Shown here: in pieces, positions 29,691-41,837 of the stretch | Position numbering within the stretch: the stretch's first letter is position 1 | Layout of the letters: the number at the start of each line of letters is the position of its first letter | Source of the DNA: Glandiceps talaboti | Lineage: Eukaryota; Hemichordata; Enteropneusta; Spengelidae | NCBI RefSeq assembly: GCF_964340395.1 | Contig: NC_135557.1 | Location: 12,426,046-12,474,545, forward strand | Direction of reading: 5' to 3' | DNA: 48,500 bases | The notes under the pieces: model-generated | What the model was told of the DNA's origin: nothing | The model's database searches: none | Seen by the model: the letters and a program-made list of their open reading frames with translations, nothing else | Translations under genes and position numbers: made by a program

Positions 29691-30837
29691 GGACATCCTG
29701 CTTGCCAGGCCTGCAGTAGTGCAGCTTGAGTCAGCTAAACAGGAAATACGACTTTACTCAGAGCTTCAAGTTCAAAGGCGAGGTGGGCAAGTTGATTTTT
29801 TAATGAATGTTTATTTGAAGTCGTCACCCCTAAATCAGTTATTGTCTAACGAACTAATTGTACGTATATTTTGTACGGTAATTTCCAGATTTGGCACACT
29901 GAATCCAAGGAATGGCTATTACCGAGTTATTACTATGCTAAATTTAAAAAGTACTGAGATTTCTGAGTCATTTTTCTGATCAACAAGTCTGCGGTAGACC
30001 GGTCGACCCTCCAACAAAACATGAAGTCTGCTACAACAAACAGCCCATGGAAAAGTGAAGCTAAAACGATCGTCTCTGAAATGTGTCTACACCAACAAAT
30101 ATCAAACGTAAAACTGGAGCCTTTGCTAGAGATGCAAAACTCAATGTAAGTGTACACTTTTCTTTTATAAAATACAATACAATACAATACGATACGATAC
30201 GATACGATACGATACAATATGATACAATACGATACAATACAATACAATACATGATAGAGTTGTACAAGATCTTTCAGGATTCCACTCCTCACATCACGAG
30301 TGCATTGATGACTTCCAGTGTGCAATAAGTAGAGTGAATGAGCCATAAGATGGTGAATGCTGTCAAGAACTGCCCTTTCAAAATACTTTAGTATATGATT
30401 CAAACCTATACTAGATGAAGTCACTGGTGTATCTAATTTGGACACTCTGATTGTGTGTATTAGATTATAGATGCAGAGGGTGAGTCTGATTTTCTGAATG
30501 TTCTAGAACTACCAGAATGTACAGTTGGTCTTTACACTAGTGTATCAGAAAGGAAAAAAGAACTGAACGCTTCTAATTTCATATGCCTTGCTACAGACGG
30601 GGTGGGCGTCTGTCATGCCAGGACACAAAACTCTATTAAGACTGGAAAATTTCTCTCTTGTGCACTCTCCAATATATGCCTAAAAATTGTCAAAAGTAGG
30701 TCGATAAAACTATCATCTCTGTTTACTTCATTTAAGTTGGGTTGGAAAGGCATCCAGCAAACAAAACGACACAGTTTAGTTTTAACGTTGGTCTCGAACA
30801 TTTGAAGTTGGGTTTGAGGTATGTAGTTTTACCAGTA

Positions 30838-30840
<3 letters not shown>
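29690..30840. other. Unassigned sequence, possible transposon debris
   Basis: Contains a pentanucleotide repeat. On the + strand, 30,470-30,640 reads ELPECTVGLYTSVSERKKEL, which looks protein-like but is short and unrecognised. No gene is called. Confidence 0.35.
30171..30252. repeat. AATAC/GATAC pentanucleotide microsatellite
   Basis: About 16 pentamer units alternating aatac and gatac. Confidence 0.93.

Positions 30841-30841
<1 letters not shown>

Positions 30842-30932
<91 letters not shown>
30842..30932. repeat. CT dinucleotide microsatellite
   Basis: About 90 bp of pure (CT)n. Confidence 0.97.
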
Positions 30933-30934
<2 letters not shown>

Positions 30935-31526
30935 GATTTTTTGGCTTTCAAAAGGGAAACTTTCCGGTTATTGAGGATTGAGATAAATCAGTTTAAAATA
31001 AAAAAACAAAACAATTCTTTTATTTTGGGGGTGGGAGTGTACCATTTTACATTGTTCTCAAAAAAAATGTTTACTATTAATGGGAACTGTTCCAAACTAT
31101 AGTACATATATATTTCTGTATGAAAGTATAGTAAGAAAACAGTTTCTAACTACACACTGGCTTTGTATTCATAGTAATACATACTACTGATTTGATATTG
31201 ATTGGACTGTCTGAGAATGCCAAATGTGGTCAATTAAGTTAGAAGGTGAGGGGGGGGGGGGGTTCTGAGGCCTAAATAAATAAATAACAAAACATTGATT
31301 TATTGGCCTCGTCCCTTAGATATGTATAATAGTTTTACTGTTCACCCCATAATATTCCCATTGTTTATTTTTTGTCTTACATGTAGGTGTGTATTGGGTA
31401 GTTTCAAAATTGCTGCTGATGGTGTGTCATTCTGAAAAGGTTCAGGGAAATAAAGTGTTTTATTATCTTTGGGAACTTGTTAGGCACAAACTCTTGGAGC
31501 ACATGCGTACGTAAGTATGTACACAC

Positions 31527-31606
31527 ACACCCCATCCATCCTTCCACACATATATCACACACAGACACAGACACACACACACACACACATACACACACAC
31601 ATGCAT

Positions 31607-31656
<50 letters not shown>
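31527..31656. repeat. CA dinucleotide microsatellite
   Basis: Interrupted (CA)n, purest at 31,611-31,655. Confidence 0.95.
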
Positions 31657-31661
<5 letters not shown>

Positions 31662-31699
31662 TGTATAATTTCACAGCAGGCACTAACCTGCCAACTTTT

Positions 31700-31810
31700 T
31701 TTTTAGATGGGTAGTCCTTTTTCAAATGCCCAATGTTCTTGCATTTTTAACAAACTTGTTTTTTGGAGCTTGCCCAATGGCCTTCTTCACCACAGTTGAA
31801 ACAGATATCT
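31700..31810 (-). pseudogene. Relic of a double CCHC zinc knuckle
   Basis: On the - strand one frame reads ICFNCGEEGHWASSKKQVC, then a stop, then KCKNIGHLKKDYP. The spacing is that of two retroelement-type zinc knuckles (C-x2-C-x4-H-x4-C). The last cysteine of each knuckle is replaced (S, Y) and a stop lies in the second, so it is decayed. Upstream sequence on this strand has further stops. The parent element is unknown. Confidence 0.5.
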
Positions 31811-31994
31811 CACATGCGTCCATCTGTACTGTACTGGCAGGTTTAACAATCCCTCTTGAACATTTTGTCAGTATTTATCTTCGGACTGATCTATGTTTGG
31901 ATAGGTTCATTGTGTCAATAGTGAGAAAGGTCATACATTTCCTATTTTTTGTTTTCTATCCTTGTAATGCTGCCTTTCTTTTTCATTCAGTTTT

Positions 31995-32228
31995 TCAGAA
32001 AGATTTTGTTCTAGCAATAATGTTTGCCTCAATGCATGAAAACAAAGTTGTTTGTTGTAGCAAGACACGGCTTGCATGCATTCTTGTCTCATCTGCCAGC
32101 TTTAAAATACCCATAGTTAAGCCACTGTGTGTCTGCAAACATATGAACTTCTTCCAGTGTTCTTTCTTGTTTGTTCTATTGATTTTACCTCCCTGTGTCA
32201 TCTCATGAAAAAGAAGATTTTGTATCAA
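31995..32228 (-). pseudogene. Short open frame upstream of the zinc-knuckle relic
   Basis: 77 codons (ending ADETRMHASRVLLQQTTLFS and onward), helical and charged, about 190 bp upstream of the knuckle relic on the same strand. It may belong to the same decayed element, but I recognise no family. The opposite-strand 160-codon frame over this area is hydrophobic and looks like its shadow. Confidence 0.25.
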
Positions 32229-32229
32229 G

Positions 32230-33430
32230 TTTTACTTTATAGTTGGGATCAATACTGGAACTGATCATGATGCTAAAAAATGTTGCAGAGTGCTTGATGT
32301 ATTGTGCCTGGTTAAGAATGTTTCTGTGAAATGTATTGACATAAACAGTTTGCAACTGAAGAATTTTGTCATACCAGAGTCAGCTACATCTTTAAAGTGT
32401 GGAGGATAGATTTCGGAATTCCCCATAAGTCAAATCTCGCATCTCAGACAACATAATAGTTCCTGATCCTTTCAAGGAAGTGAGGTGGGTGTGATAGCCC
32501 GTGTATACGTCTGTCAATGTTAAATGAGCTGGTTTTCTTTTCGCCTGTTGAAAAAAGCAGCTTCTGAACTATATATGGGATGCTCCATCACCGCCATACA
32601 AAACTTTTCCCATAAACAATATTGCTAAGAGTTTCAAGTACAAGCTTTGTATTAATCTTTCCACAGTTAATGTATAATTTTTATGTCAATGCATGTCTCC
32701 ATGAAATTACCATTGTCGTTTGGCATTGTTAGAACATTTGAATACAAGATAGTGATTTACTCCATATTTTTGAGACATGAAAATTACATCGTTGGATCAT
32801 TTATAAGGTATACCTTTATACCAGGTTTGATTTCAGTCAATTGCAAGTGCAGTGTGCTCAGAGTGAATAGAATTGTTTGAGTAACCTCTGAATATGCAGC
32901 AAAGTATTGTGTCGTAAAAAGGTATAAACTTAGGTTGTGCCCCATTAATGTTGGTGATTGGATATGCAGCTACCGACCAACTTGAATCCCCTTCTATTCA
33001 TGCCCAACAGAGCTGTACAATCATATTAGACAGTGGATAGCACTTTTGATATGGTATCTCAAAATTAGTACCATTAGATGCTAATTCCCCAATATTTTTC
33101 TTCGTTGAGCCAAGGGAAATACTAGTAACCTTAGGGAGGTTAGTCTGGCACCTATAATAGCAATATTTGATTTACTTACATTAGCAAATGAACTGAAATA
33201 GGTGGCTGGATTCGACAGTTCACCAGACACAATTGCAATACCCTTCTGATCAAATGGTAGAAGATAAACTTGAAACTTATCTTTACATTGTTGACATGAT
33301 ACACTTTACTTACTATGTTATGCAACTCTGCCTTCAATGTGTGTACATAATAAAACATTTAGAAAACTTACTACCCAGTTATAGTTGCATTATATTTCCC
33401 AAAGGGTGTCCCATCTGACCCTATGGCTAC
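32230..33430. other. No recognised feature
   Basis: AT-rich stretch without repeats that I can recognise or frames above about 65 codons. Confidence 0.5.
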
Positions 33431-33686
33431 ATGAAAGACACCCTCCTCTTGGCAAAACAAATTAACTAAGTTATGATTACTTTCCTGCATCACTGGGGTT
33501 CGAACCCATTCAGGATTTGAGGAACTTTACCACGCTGTAAGTAAGAAGCGTGTCCTTCAGTTTGACTTTACAGTACAAGGCAGGTTTTCCCTTGGTACTC
33601 TGGTTTCCCCTGCAGTAACTCTGAACCAAAAGAGCCTATAAATGGGACTAGCTCTGGTTGGTTATCCGATAAATAAATAAATTAAC
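33430..33686 (+). mobile_element. tRNA-derived SINE
   Basis: A perfect B-box core, GGTTCGAACCC, lies at 33,497-33,507, with a weak A-box-like tggcaaaaca about 45 bp upstream. The body contains ggttttcccttggtactctggtttcccc, which resembles a conserved central motif I recall from many invertebrate SINEs. The 3' end is a short aaataaataaat tail. Confidence 0.65.
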
Positions 33687-33856
33687 AAAATATAATTGAA
33701 CCATCTTAAGTAGCAGCTCCTCGGGTGTTCTGTACAAGCCAACTACCTTTCCATCCAAAGTTACTGTATCCAGCTGACCTAAATCCAAACCAAGGATGTG
33801 CTCATGTAGTTTGACGTATGGCAGAATCCTTACTTCTCTGTCTTTACTCAACTTTG

Positions 33857-34051
33857 ACAAAGATTGCAATTCACTTTGCCGAATAATAGTATACTTTCTG
33901 TTGAAAATACACCCCCATCGTAGAGATCCTGTACACATCTTACAAGGTTTGCATCACTTTGCCGAATAATAGTGTACTTTCTCTTGGAAAGTACATCCCA
34001 TTGTAGAGACGAGAACATGTACACTTCTTGCAAGGTTTGCATCACTTTGCT
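33857..34051 (-). repeat. Tandem duplication, unit ~85 bp
   Basis: Two and a fraction copies of a unit containing cactttgccgaataatagt and cttgcaaggtttgcatcac. The - strand is open through part of it in two overlapping frames (96 and 73 codons). The first of these continues past the repeat as a clean unrecognised frame to 33,648. Confidence 0.75.
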
Positions 34052-34867
34052 GGAAGTCAATAATATCATCTTTTACAACAGAAGGTAAGGGAGGACTTTC
34101 TTTGCCATGGTTTCAGACTTAGATATATAAGATCTCATTGACATGCAGAAGCATTTATGTAATCGTATATTCACTAATGTATGAATACTAAACGTACACT
34201 TACAGACACTAAGGATACAATAGTGAATGACATGACAAATAGCTCTAACAGAGCTAATGTAATGAGACGTTATGCCCTGCCACTGACATTACCTTGAAAT
34301 GAATAATATTACACTCGGCAAGAATGTATTTAAAAACTTACAAAACTGAAATATTTTTTGTATAACAATTGAAACCATCAAATATTTGAAAATTCTGTAA
34401 CCCATAACCCAACTAGAGCAGCAGTACTTGGTATATGTCCCATACTGACTGTAGAGGAAGTGTCATGAACAGACAGTACTGCTTCAAGTGTCTCTATTTC
34501 TTCCACTGTTCAAATCTGGAGAGCTGCAGTGACTCACTGTTATCCTCACAAATTCTGCTGGCCTTATTGTCCCACTTGGTTCTCATGATTGTTCTACTGG
34601 GTACATTGTTTGCAGAGTGTATTCTCTGAAAACGTAAATAACAGGAATATTTTCATATGAAATAATATATTATCAATTTATTGAATAATAAGAAAAATAA
34701 TCATGTGAATAATAAAAATGCTAATGATAGTGCGAATTTATAATGCACCTTACCTCCTGACAGCTCAAGGCGCTCACAATTATTACCCCTGGCACGGATC
34801 AATGGCAGCAGAACGGCTCTTTATACTTCCTCAACTACCTGGAGAGCATGCAATTTCCCTACTAATT

Positions 34868-35440
34868 CTAAAAAAAAGTTCTAATTTTGCCACATACATT
34901 TGACCAGAAGTCTTTCTCAAACTCTATTATCTCAATGTGAAAGTCTTTTTCATTCCAAACAATAAAATAGCCAAAGTCATATCTATAAACACCAAGTTGT
35001 GTTTGGACTTGATAATAGTATGAATGGGTTTTCTTTAGTTTTAAACAGCCTTTATCATCCTTCTCTAAACAGTCAACATTATCTGAAAGTAACATATTCC
35101 TATCGCAGAAGGGGCATTTTATTTCAAGAGACCCTACCCATGACAATCACAGTTTACAGTTCTACCAGGGTAAGCACCCATATATGGAAAATCTGGATTC
35201 ATTACAAATCCATAACATCTAACAACTAAATTAGGATAATGTTTTGACACGTGTTCTATAAATTTCTTCCTGGCCATTTTTTTTATGTTGACACCCCCAT
35301 GTTGTAGCTTCAGAAATGGACTTTGTGAATTTTGTGAGTAACAAATCCCCATAATTGTACCAGCAGAAGGAGTTGCTGGATCAGTGTGACATATACACAG
35401 ACTTCATTTTTGATGCAGTTACTGTACCTCTCCTGAAATT
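34868..35440 (-). pseudogene. Decayed YqaJ-type (lambda exonuclease fold) nuclease domain
   Basis: Two overlapping frames carry the domain. 35,352-35,134 has VMNPDFPYMGAYPGRTVNC, corresponding to the family 'PDFP-x-GA-x-PD' catalytic region. 35,146-34,868 has SLEIKCPF (the E-x-K catalytic pair), then THSYYYQVQTQLGVY, YFIVWNEKDFHIEII and FEKDFW. These are the conserved order and spacing of YqaJ PD-(D/E)xK nucleases carried by many invertebrate repeats. A one-base frameshift separates the halves just before SLEIKCP, the aspartate expected after PG/PD is not present, and at least one more frameshift lies upstream near 35,380. It is therefore a dead copy, probably transposon-derived. Host element unknown. 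Confidence 0.72.
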
Positions 35441-35449
35441 ACACCACAA

Positions 35450-36040
35450 TGTTGAGTTTGCCTGATCACGAGTTGCACTTTCAACAGTTGTGGCTAATTG
35501 AGTAATTGCACATCATTTACTAAAATGAACAGTGCTTTACACGATCACCAAAATGCATGTCAAAACATTCTTCATCTCTTTATAGCCAACTCAAAGAAAC
35601 CTTGGAAACTTGTCATCTTATGACTTTGGCATATAATCATTACAAAATGAAGGACATGTTGATAAAATGGCGGAATGTTTACCAGTATGTGCAGTTGTGT
35701 ACACATTTAAAAGTCCTGCATATTATCTTCAGTGGCAACTGAATTGGTGTATCAGTCACCTTACTATCATGTGGAGTTACTTGATTTTGAAACACTTTTT
35801 GTATGGAAACACTTTTTCCCCTTAGTTTTAGCAGATGTAAAGTCTACCTCGCTGACTTCACCTTTTGAATACCACCTGGAATCAACCAATACGTTGTTTT
35901 CTTTAGTGACACAGTCATCGACTCTCTGCTTTTTACAGCCGCTTCAATACCAAACTGAAATCAACCTGGAACTATTTTGACGTGTAGAAACAAAACGTAT
36001 TTCTGTACATCAAAGCAGTGAAAGACATTTTCAAAAGTTT
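35450..36040. other. No recognised feature up to the inner edge of the right arm
   Basis: Frames below 85 codons, none recognisable. It may be upstream sequence of the decayed nuclease gene. Confidence 0.4.
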
Positions 36041-36665
36041 TACTGGACCGGAATAAGGCAATATTTGGAATTGTTATTTCGATAGCTAAAAGAGATAGAA
36101 TATGTGTACATCCAGTTGGCTCGTTAGTGTTATAACTAAAATACGCTGTCGATGCTTTTGGGTCAAATCAATTCTGGCACACATACTATTTATGAAGCTC
36201 TAGCATAATGATTAACCCTATTTAAAAATAAAATAATATTTGACAATATTTTTCACATAAATGAGACACCATGTGATAGGTATATGCCATGAGGCACCAT
36301 GTGATAATTTGTTGAGTTAATTTTGGGTGCATAAATTAGCATAATTATAATCCTAATCCTAGTCAGCCTTCTCTCTGGATGAGCTTTTGCAAATCTGTAG
36401 ACATTCTTGATATATTAAACAGATTGTATATTACAGACAGGAACAAGGAAAAGAGAAAGAGCTGTAAAATAGAACCGACGTAACATCGCGAAGATAATCA
36501 TACAGAAACAGTGTGGCTGCTATACAGCTTGATTTTCAATCTTAACTGGGTATATCTCACTGATACATTGTCGGGTATACATACAGTCCATTTCAAGTCA
36601 CCATTTACTGGCTCTATTTGACACAACCACTTCAAAACCGATATGAAACTGTACATTCACCTTAA
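36041..36665. repeat. Right arm of the large inverted duplication, inner segment
   Basis: Reverse complement of about 22,880-23,612. It ends exactly at the TTAA (36,662-36,665) where the 8.4 kb piggyBac-like element begins. Confidence 0.92.
36662..36665. repeat. TTAA target-site duplication, left
   Basis: TTAA directly before CCCTTTCACCACC. The empty site in the left duplication arm (near 22,880) reads ccTTAAgg with one TTAA only. Confidence 0.85.
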
Positions 36666-36673
36666 CCCTTTCA

Positions 36674-36745
36674 CCACCGATTCCCTCAATTGAGGGAACG
36701 CGCTACTAGGGCGCCCACCGATTCCCTCAATTGAGGGAACGCCAA
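36674..36745. repeat. Duplicated 18-bp palindrome near the left end of the piggyBac-like element
   Basis: TTCCCTCAATTGAGGGAA occurs twice, each preceded by ccga and followed by cg, about 40 bp apart. It is a possible subterminal transposase-binding repeat. Confidence 0.8.
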
Positions 36746-37899
36746 AGTTCATTCACCTACCTCGCCGTTAAACGGCAGCTAATGCTGCAAAAATTGCTGC
36801 CATAACTAGTTCCACACATGCGTATTAGCCTTGTTTATCTACACTGTCATTTTGAAAGCTTGACAGTGAACGATTAGGGTGAGGGTTTTTTTTTTTTTGT
36901 TTCTCATCTCCAATGGAAAAGTCAGGTGGGGCGGGCGGGCGAAATAAAAAAAAAAGGGGGGCAAGAAAAAAAATCTGTATTTTTTCAGTTCTACTCTCTG
37001 TCCTTTCTGTCCTGTCAGTCTCTCTACAACTTCTTTTCTCTTCTCTTCATTGAATTCCTTGTTACAGGTCTCTTTCCTTCATTTTAGCAAAGTTGACAAG
37101 TCCGTAGAACAACTTTGTAAGAAGATGATTGAATACTTATCATCCTGATGGGTGTATATCTGTAGCCATGAACTATTGTATGATTTTATCAGGAGTACTA
37201 ATACATTCGTCCTATTAATCAAAGTGGCATTGACATCGCTAACAATTTTTTCAAGTTATCCAATTTGAACTTCAGTGTGTAACTTTTTGAAACACTTACG
37301 TGATTGTCATCAGTGTGCGAGATGAATTTTCATTTATATAAATCATTACTTCTATGAAACATTTTTCTTCAGTGTGAACTTGTCAAAATAATCCACCAGA
37401 TAACATGTAAACATTTCTAGAACGCAGAACTCCTTTGGGATGTACTGTTTAAAAGTAATTAAAAGTAATAATGTAAACATCGGAATCATGCATGTCATGG
37501 GTCATGAAACGCTATGGAGTCGATCATTTCCCCGATGATACAACTGATTTAAAGCTAAAAACTGGTCAAGAAATTAGGAATGGAGTATGACTTTTACCAA
37601 TTTTAAGCATAATTTTGAAAATGATGGAAATATTCTGAGCTATTATTACATTGCAGCTAAATGTACTGCGCGATAGTATTAATTTTGAGCCCTGTCCCTC
37701 ATCAAACCTCAACGGCTTCAGCCATGATGAAAGACACATGCTGCTCTGATGTAACAAATGGGGTGGGGGGGGGGGTAGACTGCAGTGTTCTGCCAAGGTT
37801 TCCAACAAGTGGGGACAAAGGCCCCTTGGTTGCAAAAAGTGGTGACATTTGACAGGGAGTGGGGTCAATTATTATTGCCTATGAAATATTCATATAAAT

Positions 37900-37936
37900 T
37901 ATCTCAGACCACTATAGAGATACTGTGGTCTGAGAT
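37900..37936. repeat. Short perfect hairpin
   Basis: atctcagaccac and gtggtctgagat form a 12-bp stem with a loop of about 12 nt. Confidence 0.8.
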
Positions 37937-38559
37937 ATTCCATTACGTATAGACCATTACCTAACTACATAAAAAAATGCCATTCATAATAACAGTTCCC
38001 AGTAAGCTATTTTTTGAAAATTGTGTACTACACATTACACCTTATAAAAAGAAGGCAATTAAGATTATGTAATTTTAAGTCATTTCTACAGAGTATATTA
38101 TATATTGTTTAGAAAGATTGGACAGCCAGGTAGTCACAATTTTTAATCTGAATATCAATGAATAGCAGTGCTCAAATTCATAATTCCCTTTTTTCAGACA
38201 AGGACAAAGAACAACTTCAAAATAAGTCACAGTGAACATATGATTGAATAAAAACTTTGAGAAATCCTAAACTTGTAACCACTTGTTTCATTTTTAAAAT
38301 TGTTAGTACACTGCTGTGTTTATCATTCCCTCTTCAAATTCATGACATTTTGAAGAAGAAAAAAATCCCTTTAAAAAGTACCAAATGTGAACGAAAAACT
38401 TACAAATAATAGTCAAACAAACTTTAAAATAATTTATTTTTTATTAATTAACCGTTACTGGCTGTGTATCATGATTTGGTCCTGTGATATCAAATGACAG
38501 CATAGTTACATACCGTAAACTTAACTTGATACGGAAAGCTACGGTGGACGAGAAGGACA

Positions 38560-39130
38560 TTTCCGCGCTCTCAACGATTGGGCGTTCAAAGCAATTTCCG
38601 CGCTCTCAATGACAGAGTTCAAAGCAATTTCCGCGCTCTCAATGACTGGGCGTTCAAAGCAATTTCACCGCTCTCAATGACTGGGCGTTCAAAGCAATTT
38701 CCGCGCTCTCAATGACAGAGTTCAAAGCAATTTCCGCGCTCTCAATGACTGAGCGTTCGAAGCAATTTCCGCGCTCTCAATGACTGGGCGTTCAAAGCAA
38801 TTTCACCGCTCTCAATGACTGGGCGTTCAAAGCAATTTCCGCGCTCTCAATGACAGAGTTCAAAGCAATTTCCGCGCTCTCAATGACTGGGCGTTCAAAG
38901 CAATTTCACCGCTCTCAATGACTGGGCGTTCAAAGCAATTTCCGCGCTCTCAATGACAGAGTTCAAAGCAATTTCCGCGCTCTCAATGACTGAGCGTTCA
39001 AAGCAATTTCCGCGCTCTCAATGACTGGGCGTTCAAAGCAATTTCACCGCTCTCAATGACTGGGCGTTCAAAGCAATTTCCGCGCTCTCAATGACCGAGT
39101 TCAAAGCAATTTCAGCTCTCTCAATGATAA
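38560..39130 (+). repeat. 32-34 bp CpG-containing satellite, left arm (~17 units)
   Basis: Unit: ttccgcgctctcaatgactg then ggcgttcaaagcaa. Variants are a 32-bp gacagag form, a ctgagcg form and a caccgctc form. They recur in the order gacagag, ctgagcg, ctgggcg, caccgctc: a higher-order repeat of four units, seen fully twice and once or more with a unit missing. Confidence 0.92.
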
Positions 39131-39608
39131 GAGTTTCAAAGCAATTTCTGTGATGTCAGACATTTCCGCAACAGAAACGATTTCTCTGTCAGAAGCGATT
39201 TCCCAGACGTACAGAAGTGGAATCCCCACAAGTCACGTGTTAGTGACACATGTTTCATGTGTACACACAAGTACAGAATTTGGAGGAGTCAGGCAGAAGC
39301 TCAATTGTTGTATGCAAGAATTTTAGAAAGATTGGTACCCCATCCATAAATTGTAACAATGCACTTAGTATGCTTGAGGGAGAAATAATCACTTTACAAA
39401 TGCCAGTTGATGTTCATGAAAAATAAAAATGTCTTCAGCAGAAAATGTTGCAGAACACGACAGTAATTTGTAACTCATTTATGTCCACTACATGTAATAT
39501 CAATTTTATGTCCTTGAATGATTAAAATTATGTAGCCCAGACACTTCGCAAATGTATTTATGGTGTATCAATCTGAGACTTCCAATAGTTTGAGATTGAA
39601 AGATAGTC

Positions 39609-40773
39609 GGGTGCGTGACGAACGACGTCCAAGTAAAATCCTATCTATCCAGAGATGATATGATTCGTTTTCAAACCATGAATACGTTTTTAAGCAATCG
39701 ACATTTAGAAATACAAGTAATTTCGAAGTTGATTTTTGGATGTTGATATCGATTTTTGAACATCCATTTTTTGAGACTCATCGAAAATCAAAACATGAAC
39801 CATGTTTCACTTTTCTCAGCTGTGCACTTTTTATCGTTACATTATTGTAACATTTGTGCCACTAGGCTCGACTCAAAGAGACATCGCAGGGAAGCGAACC
39901 GGACGTCTTCGTTAATATCCCGTCGATCATCGGGCATGACGTGGCACAACAAATCGATAGCCCCACTTTGAGTACGAGGAATTCACACATAGGGTATAAT
40001 AAACTATCAAGGGTCTCGAGCTCTGTAAGTTTTTGGGTGTGTGGAATGTCTAGAGTTTGGGTTTACCGTTTGGATTTGGAAGTCTCAGCAGTCATCTTAT
40101 TTTATTTTACACAGTCTAGTTACGCAGCCGGCCCCTCCCCATCCCCGTCTAGGTAACAACACAAATATATTTAAACGGTATGACATCACAATAAATACAT
40201 TTGATCGAAAAAATAATGCCGACGATAACTCACAACCTAAAAACAATTCTTGTATAATAGTACATGTACAAACAACCGTCACTGTATGGGATGGATGGCT
40301 GGTGTCAGTTAGTCATGCAATATGCGCCAGAAACGAGGTCTCACCCCAAACATCTGATTACAAATTTACAATTTATTTGTACATTTAGGACGTCCAAAAG
40401 GATATGTTCATATTCCAACGCTATCTGTTACTTGTTGTCTTTGCTTTCCTTTGATCTTCGCTTTGATATCATTTTTAGTAAACAACCTGCAAACTTCATA
40501 GAAACTGTAGATAGTACGAGTAAAAGGTGTCCCTAACTTTCCAGTAAAACGTTGAAACGTGAAACGTTGTTTGTGGTTTGATTTTGATTGCGTTTCAAAA
40601 AACGAAAGTTCGAAACTCGATATCAACACCTAAAACACTAAGTTCCAAATTCACATGTAATTTCAAATGTTGATTGTTTAAACACGTATTCATGGTTTGA
40701 TATTACGTCAGAAACGAATCACATCATATCTGGATAGATTGGGATTTCACTTGGACGTCGTTAGTCACGCACC
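39609..40773. mobile_element. Inner 1.17 kb element with ~145-bp inverted arms
   Basis: Left arm 39,609 to about 39,751 (ggtgcgtgacgaacgacgtc onward) pairs with about 40,616-40,773 (ending gacgtcgttagtcacgcacc). The arms share ctatctatccagagatgat-like and aaaccatgaatacgt blocks with scattered mismatches. The interior has only short frames. Confidence 0.8.
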
Positions 40774-41245
40774 TAGTCAGTATGCAGACAGAGTATCGAG
40801 GATAGACTTCACGTGTTGTCATCAGAATGTTGAAACAACTATTCCAACATTGGTTGCAGTCAGTATATATGAAAGTTATCAAGAAATTGATATTTGTGTA
40901 AGATGAAAGGACTATGATGTTGTGATTATTGGTAACAGGACACTACGCCCCCAGACAAACAACCCGTAGGATAAATGCCCCCAATCACGCCTACAAATAC
41001 ACATACACTTTCATTTCAAACATGCTGATAAAGACTGAAATATTGATAATGAAATGAAATTTTAGAAAAAACGAAGTGCGATAAACATGGGATTTGATTT
41101 CTAAATAAACAGTTATTAACTCATAAACAGGACCACTTTCGACCCTGCCCTAGTATGTAATTATCCCACCTGAGGCCTTTCTCCAGGGGCATTTTTTTCG
41201 GGTGCCCTAGAACCGTCATTATTATGTTAAAGAGAAAAAAAATAG

Positions 41246-41581
41246 TGTGACGAACTCGTGGAAAGTACACGAAAAACTCTGATATTTAACACCTAATAAA
41301 ACACTAGAATAGATTGCCTACGAAAGCTGGTAGCGTTAGCAAGCCTTCGATAAGCGTGAAAAACCCTCTCCGTCACACCAAGCTGTTCGATTGACCTTGT
41401 GTATGGCAGAACATACACTATATAAACTTGAGTACAGACACCTTGGCCAATGCCAGCGTCTCTAGACTACGGCACAACCTACGAAACCTGAAATATCACG
41501 ACCAACTCGTGAAAATAAACGCCTCAACCTCACGGAGGCATACAAGAAAACGTTTCCCTAAAGGAAGAAGTAGGTTTTAAC

Positions 41582-41679
<98 letters not shown>

Positions 41680-41831
41680 GAAAAGTGTTGCTATAGCTAC
41701 CTGACCAAGACTCCACCCCTCAGCAACTGACTGGCATATGAAAAATGTGTTTCGAATAAAACACGGGATATCTAGACCTGAAGTACTGGGAAAAATCAGA
41801 CGAGCCAAATACAGGCACCCGGGGCGTGACA
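41246..41831 (+). mobile_element. Possible solo LTR
   Basis: Starts TGTGACGAACTCG and ends GGGGCGTGACA (TG...CA ends). It has a TATA-like ctatataaac at about 41,417 and AATAAA at about 41,755. No flanking target-site duplication is visible (aatag against cccac), and no internal retroelement is present. A (GA)n microsatellite lies inside. Confidence 0.3.
41586..41676. repeat. GA dinucleotide microsatellite
   Basis: About 90 bp of (AG)n. Confidence 0.97.
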
Positions 41832-41837
41832 CCCACA

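Noticed and set aside
31726-32208. 160-codon hydrophobic + strand frame resembling a membrane protein
   Set aside because: It opposes the zinc-knuckle relic and a charged frame, with no splice context or recognised motif; most likely an antisense shadow.
33495-33510. Functional tRNA gene
   Set aside because: Only the B box is well formed; there is no acceptor stem or good A box, and the element has a SINE-like body and tail.
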